Part shown: positions 43,598-52,677 of the stretch, one piece after another
Layout: every line of letters begins with the position of its first letter
How positions within the stretch are numbered: position 1 is the stretch's first letter
NCBI RefSeq assembly: GCF_013294115.1
Contig: NZ_JABSNP010000013.1
Span: 62,001-126,000, forward strand
Direction of reading: 5' to 3'
Length of the DNA stretch: 64,000 bases
DNA from: Hymenobacter caeli
GTDB taxonomy: Bacteria; Bacteroidota; Bacteroidia; Cytophagales; Hymenobacteraceae
Translations under genes and position numbers: made by a program
The notes under the pieces: generated by a model
Told to the model about the DNA's origin: nothing
Database searches by the model: none
Seen by the model: the letters and a program-made list of their open reading frames with translations, nothing else

Positions 43598-44485
43598 ATG
43601 GCCCGCCCGCCCATGCGCTACCTCGACCCCAAGAACGACCTGACCTTCAAGAAGGTGTTTGGCCAGCACCCGCACCTGCTGCGGAGCTTCCTCAACGCGC
43701 TGCTGCCCCTGGACGAGGGGCAGGTCATCGAGTCGCTAGAGTACCTGCCGGCCGAGCTGGTGCCGGTGGTGCCGCTCTTCAAGCACACCATCGTGGACGT
43801 GCGCTGCCGCGACAACCACGGCCGGCAGTTCATCGTGGAGATGCAGATGCTGTGGACCGACTCGTTCAAGTCGCGGGTGCTCTTCAACGCTTCCAAGGCC
43901 TACGTGAGCCAGCTGGGCCGGGGCCGGCAGTACGAGGGGTTGCAGCCCGTGTACGCCCTCAGCCTGGTGGACCAGATTTTTGAGCCCGCCTCGTCCGAGT
44001 TCTACCACCACTACCGTTTCGTGCACAGCACCGAGCCCGAGCGCCGCCTCGAAGGCCTGGAGCTAATCTTCGTGGAGCTGCCCAAGTTTCGGCCCGATAA
44101 TTTGCTGGCCAAGCGCATGCAGGTGCTGTGGATGCGCTACCTCACCGAGATTCGCGACCAGACCGAGCAAATCCCGCCCGAGCTGCTCGCCCAGCCCGAG
44201 CTGGAAGAAGCCGTCGAGTACCTCCGCGAATCGGCCTTTACCCGCGACGAGCTGGCCGGCTACGACCGGTACTGGGATTCCATCAGCTCCGAGCGCACCC
44301 TGCTGGCCGCGGCCATCCGCGAGGGACAGGCCCAAGGCAAGGCCGAGGGATTAGCTGAGGGCCTGGCGCGGGGCAAAAGGGAAGGCCTGCTGGAGCAGGC
44401 CCGCCGGATGAAAGCCCGCGGCTTTGACGCAGCGGCGATTAGCGAGATTACGGGCTTGTCGGACGCGGAAATTCAGACGCTTTAG
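43598..44485 (+). CDS. Rpn-family recombination-promoting nuclease (PD-(D/E)XK transposase-like)
   Basis: The 295-residue protein (or 290 from the ATG at 43613) starts [16 protein letters not shown], typical of the Rpn/PD-(D/E)XK nuclease family. The active-site pattern is D in TIVDVRCRD followed by IVEMQ (E-x-Q form). The C-terminal region has a [13 protein letters not shown] repeat and an [13 protein letters not shown] helix pair. Rpn proteins are metal-dependent DNases that promote recA-independent recombination. A TACCTTCG box (43576-43583) may be the -7 element and would favour the second ATG. A 147-bp palindrome lies 55 bases downstream. Confidence 0.9.
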   Translation: MARPPMRYLDPKNDLTFKKVFGQHPHLLRSFLNALLPLDEGQVIESLEYLPAELVPVVPLFKHTIVDVRCRDNHGRQFIVEMQMLWTDSFKSRVLFNASKAYVSQLGRGRQYEGLQPVYALSLVDQIFEPASSEFYHHYRFVHSTEPERRLEGLELIFVELPKFRPDNLLAKRMQVLWMRYLTEIRDQTEQIPPELLAQPELEEAVEYLRESAFTRDELAGYDRYWDSISSERTLLAAAIREGQAQGKAEGLAEGLARGKREGLLEQARRMKARGFDAAAISEITGLSDAEIQTL

Positions 44486-44540
44486 TCCTGAAAAGAGCAT
44501 TCGGCTGGGTGAGACCCGGTGCCGGGCCCTACGGGTTTTT

Positions 44541-44687
44541 GGCGGTGGTCTAAAACCGGGTGGTCCGGCGAATTGCCCGAAGGGTTTCGTCGGGCCACTC
44601 CGACGATTGAACAGCGGCTTCGGGGTACTGTCAGAGTGGCCCGACAACCGAAAAAGTCGCCGGACCACCCCGTTTTAGGCTACCGCC
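44541..44687. repeat. 147-bp imperfect palindromic element after the Rpn gene
   Basis: Inverted arms run from GGCGGT at 44541 to ACCGCC at 44687 and contain matching blocks CTAAAAC/GTTTTAG, GGTGGTCCGGCGA/TCGCCGGACCACC and GTCGGGCCACT/AGTGGCCCGAC. The arms differ by a few small insertions. It is a non-coding, MITE-like or large-hairpin structure; no matching copy was seen elsewhere in this window. Confidence 0.75.
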
Positions 44688-44734
44688 GGATTTTTAAATC
44701 GGGTTGCGTTCCCCAATATTTCTACCTCGTCCGG

Positions 44735-45454
44735 CTACAGCGCGTCGTCGTAGGCCAGCAGCCGGGCCACGTCAGATTCCCGGCCCAGGTTCAGCCGCTG
44801 CTGTTCGGTGTAGGCGGCCAGGGCATCGGCGTGCGCGGGGCCCAAGGCGGCCAGCAGGGGCCGGGGAGCCAGCTTGACCGGGGTAAGCAGGTGGTCGGAC
44901 GTTTTCAGGAAGTACTGCAAAACGCTCTCCCGGTTCGGGAACGCCGTGCGCTGGCACAGCAAGGCGGTTTTGCCGGCGTCGTAGTGCACCTCAAAAAAAG
45001 CCGTCCGCAGCTTTGGCTGGGGCACGCGCGCGTCGCGGTAGCGGCGGTAGGTCAGGCGCAGGCCCTGGGCCGAGTCGCCCACCGAGAACTCGCGCAGGTT
45101 GTCGGTGTTCACGACGGCCACGCCGCCGGCCGCCGTACGGGCCACGAGCTGGCGGTCTATGACGTTGTACTTCAGCCAGGCCCGCCGGGCAGGGCCCGCG
45201 TACGAGCGCAGCACCCCCTGCGTCCAGTACGGGAACAGGTAGGTGCCGCCAGTGGCGGGGCCGGCCGGCAGCGCGTTGGCCCGCGGGGGCGCGGCGTACT
45301 GGCCGTTGTTCGGGGCCGGGTTCTGCTGCTGTACAAGACTTTCGTGCTGCCTGGAGTCGGCCACGCCCCTGATGCCGTCTTTAGCGTCCGTTATGTTTTG
45401 GCCCCGGGCCATTTGGCCGGCGAAGGCAACCAGTAGTGCGAGAAAGAGCCGCAT
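44735..45454 (-). CDS. Secreted protein of unknown function, paralogue A
   Basis: Start at MRLFLALLVAFAGQ, a signal peptide ending ARGQ. The 239-residue product has no known domain. It shares with the neighbouring paralogue the blocks YWTQG, AWLKYN, REFSVGDS, RTAFFEVHYDAG, a YFLKTSDHLL segment and ARLLAYDDAL. It should be periplasmic or exported. The two genes are on the same strand, 114 bases apart, so they may be one transcript from a tandem duplication. Confidence 0.75.
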   Translation of the reverse strand: MRLFLALLVAFAGQMARGQNITDAKDGIRGVADSRQHESLVQQQNPAPNNGQYAAPPRANALPAGPATGGTYLFPYWTQGVLRSYAGPARRAWLKYNVIDRQLVARTAAGGVAVVNTDNLREFSVGDSAQGLRLTYRRYRDARVPQPKLRTAFFEVHYDAGKTALLCQRTAFPNRESVLQYFLKTSDHLLTPVKLAPRPLLAALGPAHADALAAYTEQQRLNLGRESDVARLLAYDDAL

Positions 45455-45479
45455 ACGAAGGAAATTGAGGGGTAACAAC

Positions 45480-45565
45480 GCAGGCTATACGTGCTTCGGC
45501 AGCAAGTGGGTGCAGGGCTACGCCCAGCAGCTGGTCGTGACAATGCAGGCTATACGTGCTTCGGC
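45480..45565. repeat. Direct repeat of 21 bp between the paralogous secreted genes
   Basis: A 21-bp sequence, GCAGGCTATACGTGCTTCGGC, occurs at 45480-45500 and again at 45545-45565, 65 bases apart. One copy lies upstream of paralogue A and the other just after the stop of paralogue B. It may be a scar of the duplication. Confidence 0.8.
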
Positions 45566-45568
45566 CGC

Positions 45569-46288
45569 TTATAGCGTGTCGTAGTAAGCCAGCAGCCGGG
45601 CCACGTCGCCTTCTTGCTTGAGGGCCAAATGCTCGTGCTTGGCGTAGGCCGTGAGGGCCGGGGCCTGGGCGGGCCCCAGGGCCTCCAGCAGCGACTTTTC
45701 GTTGAGGCGCACCGGTAGCACCACGTTGTCGGCGCGCTTCACAAAGTACTGTGTCGATTCCTGCCAGGACGGCGGGCGGCCCTCCGTCAGCGACGGGCCG
45801 CTGCTGGTGGCGTGCACCACGGTTTTGGCCCGCTGGCGCAGCAGCGCCGAGTGCCCGGCGTCGTAGCGTACCTCAAAAAAGGTGGTGCGCAGGGCCAGCG
45901 CTTCGATGCGGGCCGCCAGGTAGCGCCGAAACGTGGCCCGGCTGCCGCGCAGCGAGTCGCCGAGCGTGAACTCGGTGATTTGGGCGGTGTTCAATTCCAG
46001 CGAGTCGCCGGCGGGGCGGCGCCACAGCAGCTGCTCATTGGCTAGGTTGTACTTCAGCCAGACGTGCGCCACCGGGCCGTTGGCGGTCAGCACCCGGCCT
46101 TGGGTCCAGTACGAAGCCAGCAGGGGCGTGCCCTGCACGCCGGCCAGGGCTGCGTTGCCTTTGCCCTTTTCCAATTGCTGGCTGACGTACTCCAGGTTGG
46201 TGGGCGCGGTGCCCCCCCGGCCTACTTGCTGGGCGCGGGCCGTTGAGTAGCCCGCCGTCGCGAGCAGAAATAAACACGTAAAACGCAT
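45569..46288 (-). CDS. Secreted protein of unknown function, paralogue B
   Basis: The 239-residue protein has a signal peptide ending ARAQ and the same length as paralogue A. Shared blocks include YWTQGRVL, VWLKYN, ITEFTLGDS, TTFFEVRYDAGHSALL, QYFVKRADN and VARLLAYYDTL. It has an extra Ser/Thr-rich loop (VVHATSSGPSLTEGRPP). No domain is recognised; the alternation of short strands suggests a beta-rich exported protein. It is the upstream gene of the pair. Confidence 0.75.
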   Translation of the reverse strand: MRFTCLFLLATAGYSTARAQQVGRGGTAPTNLEYVSQQLEKGKGNAALAGVQGTPLLASYWTQGRVLTANGPVAHVWLKYNLANEQLLWRRPAGDSLELNTAQITEFTLGDSLRGSRATFRRYLAARIEALALRTTFFEVRYDAGHSALLRQRAKTVVHATSSGPSLTEGRPPSWQESTQYFVKRADNVVLPVRLNEKSLLEALGPAQAPALTAYAKHEHLALKQEGDVARLLAYYDTL

Positions 46289-46397
46289 GGCGGTAGACGG
46301 GTAGATGTGGAAAAGTGAAGCGAAGGCGATGTGGGAAGAAGGGACGGCTAAAATACTAAAAATTAGGTTTTAGCGGGCGAAGCGGCCGTTCGCCCCT

Positions 46398-47198
46398 TTA
46401 TCGGCCCAGTTCCTCGGCCCGGTCGCGGGCCGCGCCGGCCCCGGCCATCAGGCCCTCGCGCACCTGGCCGGCCCCAAAGGCCCGCATGGCCGCCTCGGTG
46501 GTGCCGCCCTTGGAGGAGACCTTGGCAATCCAGTCGGCGCAGCTCAGGCCGGCTTGCGAGTACAGCTCCACGGCCCCCCGGAAGGTCTGGCTCACCAGCA
46601 GCTCGGCTTCGGCGGGGGCGAAGCCCATTTGGGCGGCGGCGGCCATCAGCGCGTCCATGCAGTAGTACACGTAGGCCGGGCCGCTGCCCGAGATGGCCGT
46701 GCTGGCGTCGATGGCCGCTTCGTTCTCCACGTAAATGGTTTTGCCGGTGGTGCTGAGCAGGTTCTGCACCTGCACCAGCTCGGCGCGGCTCACCTCGTCG
46801 GTGCTGGTGAAGGCCGTCATGCCCATCCCGATTTGGGCGGGCAGGTTGGGCATGGCCCGGATGATTTTGGGCGTGCCCAGCGCTTGGCGCAGCGTGGCCA
46901 CCGTCACGCCGGCCATGATGCTGAGCACCACCTGCTCGGGCCGCACCAACCCGGCCAGCCGCGCAAACAGGGCCCCCGAGTCCTGGGGCTTCACGGCCAG
47001 GATGATGATGCCGGCCCCCGGCACGCATTCCTCGGGCGTGCCCCACACCGTGCCAATTTCGTGGGCCGCCAGGGCCGCTACCCGCGCGGGCGAGCGGGCC
47101 AGCAGCCGCAAGTCGAGCCGCGAGGTGATGTGGGCGCGCACGAAGCTGCGGGCATAGGTGAGGCCCATGTTGCCGCCGCCGATGATGAGGATTTTCAA
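46398..47198 (-). CDS. proC: Pyrroline-5-carboxylate reductase
   Basis: The 266-residue enzyme has the Rossmann start ILIIGGGNMG, an LAVKPQD block, RAMPNLPAQIG and the family signature region ISGSGPAYVYYCMDAL through KVSSKGGTTEAAM. It makes the last step of proline synthesis, reducing pyrroline-5-carboxylate with NAD(P)H, in the cytoplasm. The start is a TTG (47196-47198): an in-frame stop lies just upstream and no ATG precedes the glycine motif. Confidence 0.93.
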   Translation of the reverse strand: MKILIIGGGNMGLTYARSFVRAHITSRLDLRLLARSPARVAALAAHEIGTVWGTPEECVPGAGIIILAVKPQDSGALFARLAGLVRPEQVVLSIMAGVTVATLRQALGTPKIIRAMPNLPAQIGMGMTAFTSTDEVSRAELVQVQNLLSTTGKTIYVENEAAIDASTAISGSGPAYVYYCMDALMAAAAQMGFAPAEAELLVSQTFRGAVELYSQAGLSCADWIAKVSSKGGTTEAAMRAFGAGQVREGLMAGAGAARDRAEELGR

Positions 47199-47228
47199 GC
47201 TGAGAAAGGTAAATTAATGGAAATAAAG

Positions 47229-47792
47229 CTATTGGCCCGGCATTTTGGGCGTGGCCTTTTGGATGTCGTTCCACTTCTGCTGGGCCTGCATTATGCGTTG
47301 CATTTCCGGCATCAGGGCCAGGGTGCGGCGCTGGGTAGCGGCTGCTACCAATTTTCCTGCTTCCGGCTGTTTGCGCAGGTACACTTGCCCCAAGTCGGAG
47401 CGATAAAAGGCCGTTAGGTCCTTCAACTCAGTGGTTGTAAATGTGGTGCCATACGCCTGCACTAGGTCTTCCCGCACCACTTCCCAGCTCATGGCTTTTT
47501 GGTAGAAACTGCGCATTTGTTCCATTGCTGCGACTTGAGCAGCTTTGGCTTCCGGTGGGTTACCCGCCAACTGCACTTGGGCTGCAGCTTGTGCCTCAAC
47601 AATCTTTTCAATTTGCCGCTCCATCTGCTGCTTTATTTGAATAGCGGCCAAAAAGTCGAGCGCCGCCTGGCGCTGGGCTTCAGGGAGCGGTGCGGGCGCG
47701 GTGGCAGCGGGGGGCGTCGTCGTGGCGGGCTGAGCGTGGGCGGCCGCGCCGGCCAGGCCCGCGGCGCAGAGTAACAGTAGAAACTTGGTCAT
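47229..47792 (-). CDS. Secreted DUF2059 family protein
   Basis: Start MTKFLLLLCAAGLAGAAAHAQ is a clear signal peptide. The 187-residue product has a Thr/Pro/Ala-rich linker, then a helical domain with LRKQPEAGKL and a TTTELKDLTAFYRSDLG segment, which fits DUF2059. The family is of unknown function and usually exported. The gene lies 30 bases upstream of proC on the same strand and may be co-transcribed. Confidence 0.8.
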   Translation of the reverse strand: MTKFLLLLCAAGLAGAAAHAQPATTTPPAATAPAPLPEAQRQAALDFLAAIQIKQQMERQIEKIVEAQAAAQVQLAGNPPEAKAAQVAAMEQMRSFYQKAMSWEVVREDLVQAYGTTFTTTELKDLTAFYRSDLGQVYLRKQPEAGKLVAAATQRRTLALMPEMQRIMQAQQKWNDIQKATPKMPGQ

Positions 47793-47864
47793 GGCGGAAA
47801 GGAAGGAGGAGGGATAATGCAAATAAAGCCCCCGCCGTAACTCCGGGCCGGGCGGCAGTCCCCC

Positions 47865-49046
47865 TCACACCTTCACCACCACGCTTTTGCGGCGCATCCA
47901 GTGCAGGATGCCCCACCAGATGAGCAGCAGCACCAGGGCCCCGGCCAGCGAGGCGTTGCGCGGGTCGGCAAACCACGGCGCGATGCCCCACTCGTAGAGC
48001 CATTCCTTCAGGCCCGCCGCGTCGCCTTGGGGGCCCAGCAGCTTGAACAGCCCGAAGGTGCGCGAGAGGATGGCCGACAGGAAAAACACGGTGATGGCGT
48101 TCACGCCGTAGTCCAGGGCCGGGCCGGCGTAGCGGCGGTAGCCCTGCACGTCGCACAGCCAGTACAGGGCCGCCAGCGCGGCCCCGGCCAGGCCCCCGGC
48201 ATACAGCACGTAGGAGCTGGTCCACAAGGCTTTGTTGATGGGAAACCAGCCGTTCCAGATGAGGCCCAGCACGATGGCCGCGCCCGCCGCCACGAACAGC
48301 CAGGCCACTTTGGCGGCCGGCTCGGGGGCGGGCCGGCGCAGCCACTGGGCCGCCAGGCCGCCCAGCAGGCCGGTGCCCAGCGCGGACAGCGTGCCGAGCA
48401 GGCCCTCGGGGTCCCAGGTGCGGGAGGTTTTCCAGAGGTGGGGCTCGGTAAGGACGAGGCGGTCGAGCCAGGCCCCCAGGTTGGTGGCGGGGGCCAGGTT
48501 GGCGGCCCCGAAGCCGGGCACCGGCACCGCTTGCAGCAGCCCGGCGTAGCCCACCAGCAGGGCCCCCAGAACGAGCAATTGGGTGCGCCAGCTGGTCGTC
48601 AGGAAGATAACGCTGCACCCGAAAAACACCAGCCCGATGCGCTGCAACACGCCCATAATCCGCACCGTCGAGAAGTCGAAATGCGGGTAGAGCGACGTGA
48701 GCAGGCCGAGCCCGAAGAGCAGCGCCGCCCGCCGCGCCACCCGCGCCAGCAGGGGCCCCCGGGGCGCGCCGCGGCGCTTGGGGCCGTCGAGGGCGTACAC
48801 CAGGCTCACGCCCACGATGAACAGGAAAAACGGAAAAATGAGGTCCGTGGGCGTGCAGCCGTTCCACTCGGCGTGCTCCAGCGGCGGGTAGATGTGGCCC
48901 CAGTCGCCGGGGTTGTTCACCAGAATCATGGCCATCACGGTGAGGCCCCGGAACACGTCGAGGCTGAGCAGGCGGCCGGGCTGCGAGGCCTCGGCCAGGG
49001 GCAGGGCCCCGGTGGTGGCCAGGGCGGCTTGGGTGGTGGCGCGCAT
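47865..49046 (-). CDS. DUF5009/heparan-glucosaminide acetyltransferase-like membrane protein
   Basis: The ATG at 49046 (MRATTQAALATTG) is preferred over a TTG six bases upstream. The 393-residue protein has about ten transmembrane segments. The LLSLDVFRGLTVMAMILVN start and TPTDLIFPFFLFIVG segment are typical of the DUF5009/HGSNAT acyltransferase group, which move acetyl groups across the membrane to sugars. The substrate is unknown. It is divergent from the SusC gene across an AT-rich gap. Confidence 0.85.
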   Translation of the reverse strand: MRATTQAALATTGALPLAEASQPGRLLSLDVFRGLTVMAMILVNNPGDWGHIYPPLEHAEWNGCTPTDLIFPFFLFIVGVSLVYALDGPKRRGAPRGPLLARVARRAALLFGLGLLTSLYPHFDFSTVRIMGVLQRIGLVFFGCSVIFLTTSWRTQLLVLGALLVGYAGLLQAVPVPGFGAANLAPATNLGAWLDRLVLTEPHLWKTSRTWDPEGLLGTLSALGTGLLGGLAAQWLRRPAPEPAAKVAWLFVAAGAAIVLGLIWNGWFPINKALWTSSYVLYAGGLAGAALAALYWLCDVQGYRRYAGPALDYGVNAITVFFLSAILSRTFGLFKLLGPQGDAAGLKEWLYEWGIAPWFADPRNASLAGALVLLLIWWGILHWMRRKSVVVKV

Positions 49047-49345
49047 GGGCAAAAACGGGGGAGGGTGAGCAGGGGCAATTTAAGGCGGGTTTCCGGGGCC
49101 CCGCGCCGCCCGGAAGCCGCCCGCTACGCCCTGAACCCCCGGGTAATTCAAAAGCATATTTGAATAATTTTATTTCATCAAACGTGCATTATCCGATTGT
49201 TTTGCAATCTTGCATTTTCTGTTGAAATAAAATGGCCGCCGCTGCCGGGGCCCGCACCGCTTTTGCCTGGGTTGGCCCCTGGCGGTACCCGGCCCCGGGG
49301 CCGTTTTTTGAACGCTGCACCGTTTCCTAACCTGAAAAATCACCT
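49047..49345. other. Divergent intergenic region with AT-rich island
   Basis: GC-rich DNA is interrupted at about 49143-49232 by an AT-rich stretch containing ATATTTGAATAATTTTATTTC and similar words. No gene is present. It probably holds the promoter of the SusC operon and perhaps of the divergent acyltransferase, but no pair of boxes with good spacing was found. Confidence 0.5.
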
Positions 49346-52300
49346 ATGAAAAAACTTTACTTGCTGGGTTTCCTGCTGGCCGCCGAAGGGGCCTTGGCCC
49401 CGGCGGGCCGGGCCCAAACCACGGCCCCCGCCGCCCGCGCCGTGGCGGGCACCGTGGTGGGCACCGTGGACCGCCTGCCCATTCCGGGCGTCAACGTGCT
49501 CGTGAAGGGCACCAACGTGGGCACCGCCACCAACGCCGACGGCCGCTATGCACTGCCCAACGTGCCCGAGGGGGCCACGCTGGTGTTCAGCTTCATCGGG
49601 TATAAGTCGGTGGAGCGGCCGGCCGCCGGGGCCACCCTCGACGTGGCGCTGGACGCCGACGCCAGCGGCCTCGACGAGGTGGTGGTGACGGCCTACAACA
49701 TCAAGCAGGACAAGCGCACGCTGGTGACGGCCGTGCAGGAAGTGCAGGGCAAGGACCTCATCGACTCGCGCCAGACCAACGTGGTGAACGCCCTGCAAGG
49801 CAAGGTGGCCGGCGTGAACATCACCTCCTCGGGCGGCTCGCCGGGCGAGGGGGCCTCCATCGTCATCCGCGGCGGCACCTCGCTCGACGGCGACAACCAG
49901 CCGCTGTTCGTGATTGACGGCATGATCATGGACAACAGCTCGTTCCAGGAGAGTACGGCCCCCGGCGGGGGCTCGGCCTTCAACGGGCTGCTGGGCCGCT
50001 CGGTGGGGGCCTCCAACCGCGCCGGCGACCTCAACCCCGAGGACATCGCCAGCATGACCGTGCTGAAGGGCCCCGCCGCCGCCGCCCTCTACGGCCTGCG
50101 GGCCGCCAACGGCGCGGTGGTGATTACGACCAAAAAAGGCTCGGCCGGCCGCACCACCCTCAACTACCGCAGCCAGGTGTCGGTGGACCAGGTGAACCGC
50201 CTGCCCGCCACCCAAAGCGAGTACGGGCAAGGCGCGAGCGGCATCTTCGACGGCACCACGCGGCAGTCGTGGGGGCCCCGGTTCGCGGCGGGCCAGCCGG
50301 TGTACGACAACGTGGGCAACTTCTTCCAGAAGAGCACCACCTTCCAGAACTTCCTCACCATGTCGGGCGGCTCGGACAAGGCTTCGTTCTTCGCCTCGGC
50401 TTCCAACCTGCACCAGAACGGCGTGGTGCCCCAAAGCTCCTACGACAAAACGACGGTGCGCCTCTCGGGCTCGGCCACGATTTCGCCCAAGCTCAGCGTC
50501 ACGGGCTCGGCCCAGTACCTGAACACGGGCAGCGTGCGGCCCTTGCAGGGCCCCGGGCTGTTTGGGTCGTCGGGCGGCTTTTTGCTGAGCCTGCTGAACT
50601 GGCCGCGCGGCGACGACGCCCGCAACTACCTCAACCCCGACGGCAGCCGCCGCCGCCTGCTGGCCCTGGGCAACGGCACCGACGCCGACAACCCGTACTG
50701 GACGGTGGCCAAAAACCCCCAGAGCGAGGGCACCAACCGCTTCATCGGCAACGTGCAGCTCAGCTTTGCGCCCACCAAGTGGCTCACGCTGAGCCACAAT
50801 ATTGGCACCGATTTCTACACCACCACCTCCACTTCCATCCGGGCGGTGGGCACCTCGCAGGTGGGCAACCAGAACGGCGGCATTGCCCAAACCGTGGACC
50901 AGTTCCGGCTGATTACGGCCACCACGCTGGCCACGTTCACCCACAATTTCGGCGAGCATTTCGGCGGCTCGCTGATTGTGGGCAACACGATTGAGGAGAA
51001 CAAGGACCAGGCCGTGGACTACATCGGCCTGATTTTCCAGAACCCCGACTTCACCGGCCTCAACAACACCGTGAACCGCGGGGCCCTGCAACGCGACTCG
51101 AAGCGCCACCTCATCGGCAACTTCGCCCGCCTAAGCACCTCGATTTACGACCAGCTGTTCCTCGAATTGCAGGCCCGCTACGACCAGTCGTCCACGCTGC
51201 CGCGGCCCGACGAGGGCAAAATCTTCGGCAAGGGCTTCCTCTACGGCTCGGCCGGCCTGGGCTACGAGTTCACCAAAATTCTGGGCCTGGAGCAGAACGA
51301 CGTGCTGAACTACGGCAAAATCCGGGCGTCGGTGGCCGAGGTGGGCCGCGACACGGGGCCCTACCGGGTGCTGTCGAGCCTGACGCAGAACACGTACATC
51401 GGCGGCGGCTTCCGCAACGATTTCTACGGCTCGAACCCCTTGCTCAAGCCCGAGCGCACCCGCACCTACGAGTACGGGGCCAACGTGCAGTTTTTCAAAA
51501 ACCGCCTGGGCCTGGACGTCAACTACTACTACTCGCGCACCGTCGACCAACTCATCGCGCCCCGCGTGAGCCAGGCCACGGGCTTCATCCTCCAGTACAT
51601 CAACGGCGGGGTGGTGACCAATAAAGGCGTGGAAATCAGCCTCACCGGCTCGCCCGTGCGCAACGCCAACGGCTTCAGCTGGGACGTGCTGGCCAACTTC
51701 TACCACAACACCAACAACGTGGAAAGCCTGCCGTCGCCGCTCACCGTGGTGTACCAGTCCGACACGTTCATCACCGACGTGCACGAGGGCGGGGCCTTCC
51801 CGGGCAAAGCCATTTCGGGCCTGGCGGCCACCGATTTCAACCGCGTGAACGACCCCAGCAGCCCGTACAACGGCCAGATTATCGTGGATGCCACCGGCTA
51901 CCCCACGGCCGGCACGGCCTTCGTCTACGCCGGCAACCGGGCCCCGCGCTTCACCACCCAGCTCACCAACACCTTCACCTACAAGGGCCTGAGCCTGACC
52001 GGCCTGCTCGACTTCCGGGTGGGCGGCGTGGTGGTGAACGGCAACGACTGGTACCAGACCAACGTGGGCACCTCGGCCCGCACCGCCGAGCGCTACAAGC
52101 AGGCCGTGTTCGGCGGCGTGGTGCGCAACGCCGACGGCACCTACGCCCCCAACACCAAAGCGGTGGAGCTGACCCAGAGCTACTACCAGAACGTGCTGGA
52201 CCGCGTGGGCACGGCCTTCGTGGAGGACGGCTCCTGGGCCCGCCTGCGCTACGTGGCCCTGGGGTACGCCCTGCCCACCCGCTGGCTGGGCGGGGCCTCG

Positions 52301-52489
52301 TCGTTTCTGAAAGGCGTGGACCTGAGCGTGACCGGCCGCAACCTGGTGCTGCTGACCCACTACACCGGGGCCGACCCCGAAACGGCGGCCTCCGGGGCCG
52401 GCGTGCGCGGCGGCGGCTCGGGCGGCATCGACTACGGCAACGTGCCCGCCACCCGCGGCGTGGACATGGCCGTGCGCGTGACGTTTTGA
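49346..52489 (+). CDS. SusC/RagA family TonB-dependent outer membrane transporter
   Basis: The 1047-residue protein has a signal peptide (ending AGRAQ), a carboxypeptidase-like regulatory domain (about 33-108), the TonB-box region LDEVVVTAYN, the plug domain (about 115-230, with VVNALQGKVAGV, FVIDGMIMD and ALYGLRAANGAVVITTKKG) and a large beta barrel ending MAVRVTF. SusC proteins take up oligosaccharides or peptides with a SusD lid. The substrate is not indicated: no glycosidase or regulator is adjacent except the distant hydrolase at 55604. Confidence 0.95.
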   Translation: MKKLYLLGFLLAAEGALAPAGRAQTTAPAARAVAGTVVGTVDRLPIPGVNVLVKGTNVGTATNADGRYALPNVPEGATLVFSFIGYKSVERPAAGATLDVALDADASGLDEVVVTAYNIKQDKRTLVTAVQEVQGKDLIDSRQTNVVNALQGKVAGVNITSSGGSPGEGASIVIRGGTSLDGDNQPLFVIDGMIMDNSSFQESTAPGGGSAFNGLLGRSVGASNRAGDLNPEDIASMTVLKGPAAAALYGLRAANGAVVITTKKGSAGRTTLNYRSQVSVDQVNRLPATQSEYGQGASGIFDGTTRQSWGPRFAAGQPVYDNVGNFFQKSTTFQNFLTMSGGSDKASFFASASNLHQNGVVPQSSYDKTTVRLSGSATISPKLSVTGSAQYLNTGSVRPLQGPGLFGSSGGFLLSLLNWPRGDDARNYLNPDGSRRRLLALGNGTDADNPYWTVAKNPQSEGTNRFIGNVQLSFAPTKWLTLSHNIGTDFYTTTSTSIRAVGTSQVGNQNGGIAQTVDQFRLITATTLATFTHNFGEHFGGSLIVGNTIEENKDQAVDYIGLIFQNPDFTGLNNTVNRGALQRDSKRHLIGNFARLSTSIYDQLFLELQARYDQSSTLPRPDEGKIFGKGFLYGSAGLGYEFTKILGLEQNDVLNYGKIRASVAEVGRDTGPYRVLSSLTQNTYIGGGFRNDFYGSNPLLKPERTRTYEYGANVQFFKNRLGLDVNYYYSRTVDQLIAPRVSQATGFILQYINGGVVTNKGVEISLTGSPVRNANGFSWDVLANFYHNTNNVESLPSPLTVVYQSDTFITDVHEGGAFPGKAISGLAATDFNRVNDPSSPYNGQIIVDATGYPTAGTAFVYAGNRAPRFTTQLTNTFTYKGLSLTGLLDFRVGGVVVNGNDWYQTNVGTSARTAERYKQAVFGGVVRNADGTYAPNTKAVELTQSYYQNVLDRVGTAFVEDGSWARLRYVALGYALPTRWLGGASSFLKGVDLSVTGRNLVLLTHYTGADPETAASGAGVRGGGSGGIDYGNVPATRGVDMAVRVTF

Positions 52490-52506
52490 GGGCGTCCGTT
52501 CCAGGA

Positions 52507-52630
52507 GCGCCTCACCCCCTAGCCCCCTCTCCGTGGGAGAGGGGGAAATAGCTCTAGCTTTTAGTCTAGAAGCTTAAACTAAAAACTAGTCCCCCCTCTC
52601 CCACGGAGAGGGGGCTAGGGGGTGAGGCGC
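52507..52630. repeat. 124-bp palindromic element, copy 2 (CCTCACCCCCTAGCC arms)
   Basis: Perfect 39-bp inverted arms (52507-52545 and 52592-52630) surround an AT-rich core closely related to that of copy 1 at 6944-7056 (shared TAGCTCTAG and ACTAAAAACTAGTC). The arms differ from copy 1 only in the small hairpin loop, with compensating changes on both sides. It fills most of the 188-bp gap between susC and susD. Confidence 0.92.
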
Positions 52631-52677
52631 TTGCCGAACGACAACCCCTCAGTCATCTAACAACTTACTTATCAACT

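Noticed and set aside
44541..44687. Palindrome considered as an integron attachment site or a plain terminator
   Set aside because: No integrase or cassette array is near, and the hairpin is long, imperfect and lacks a T tract directly after it on the gene strand.
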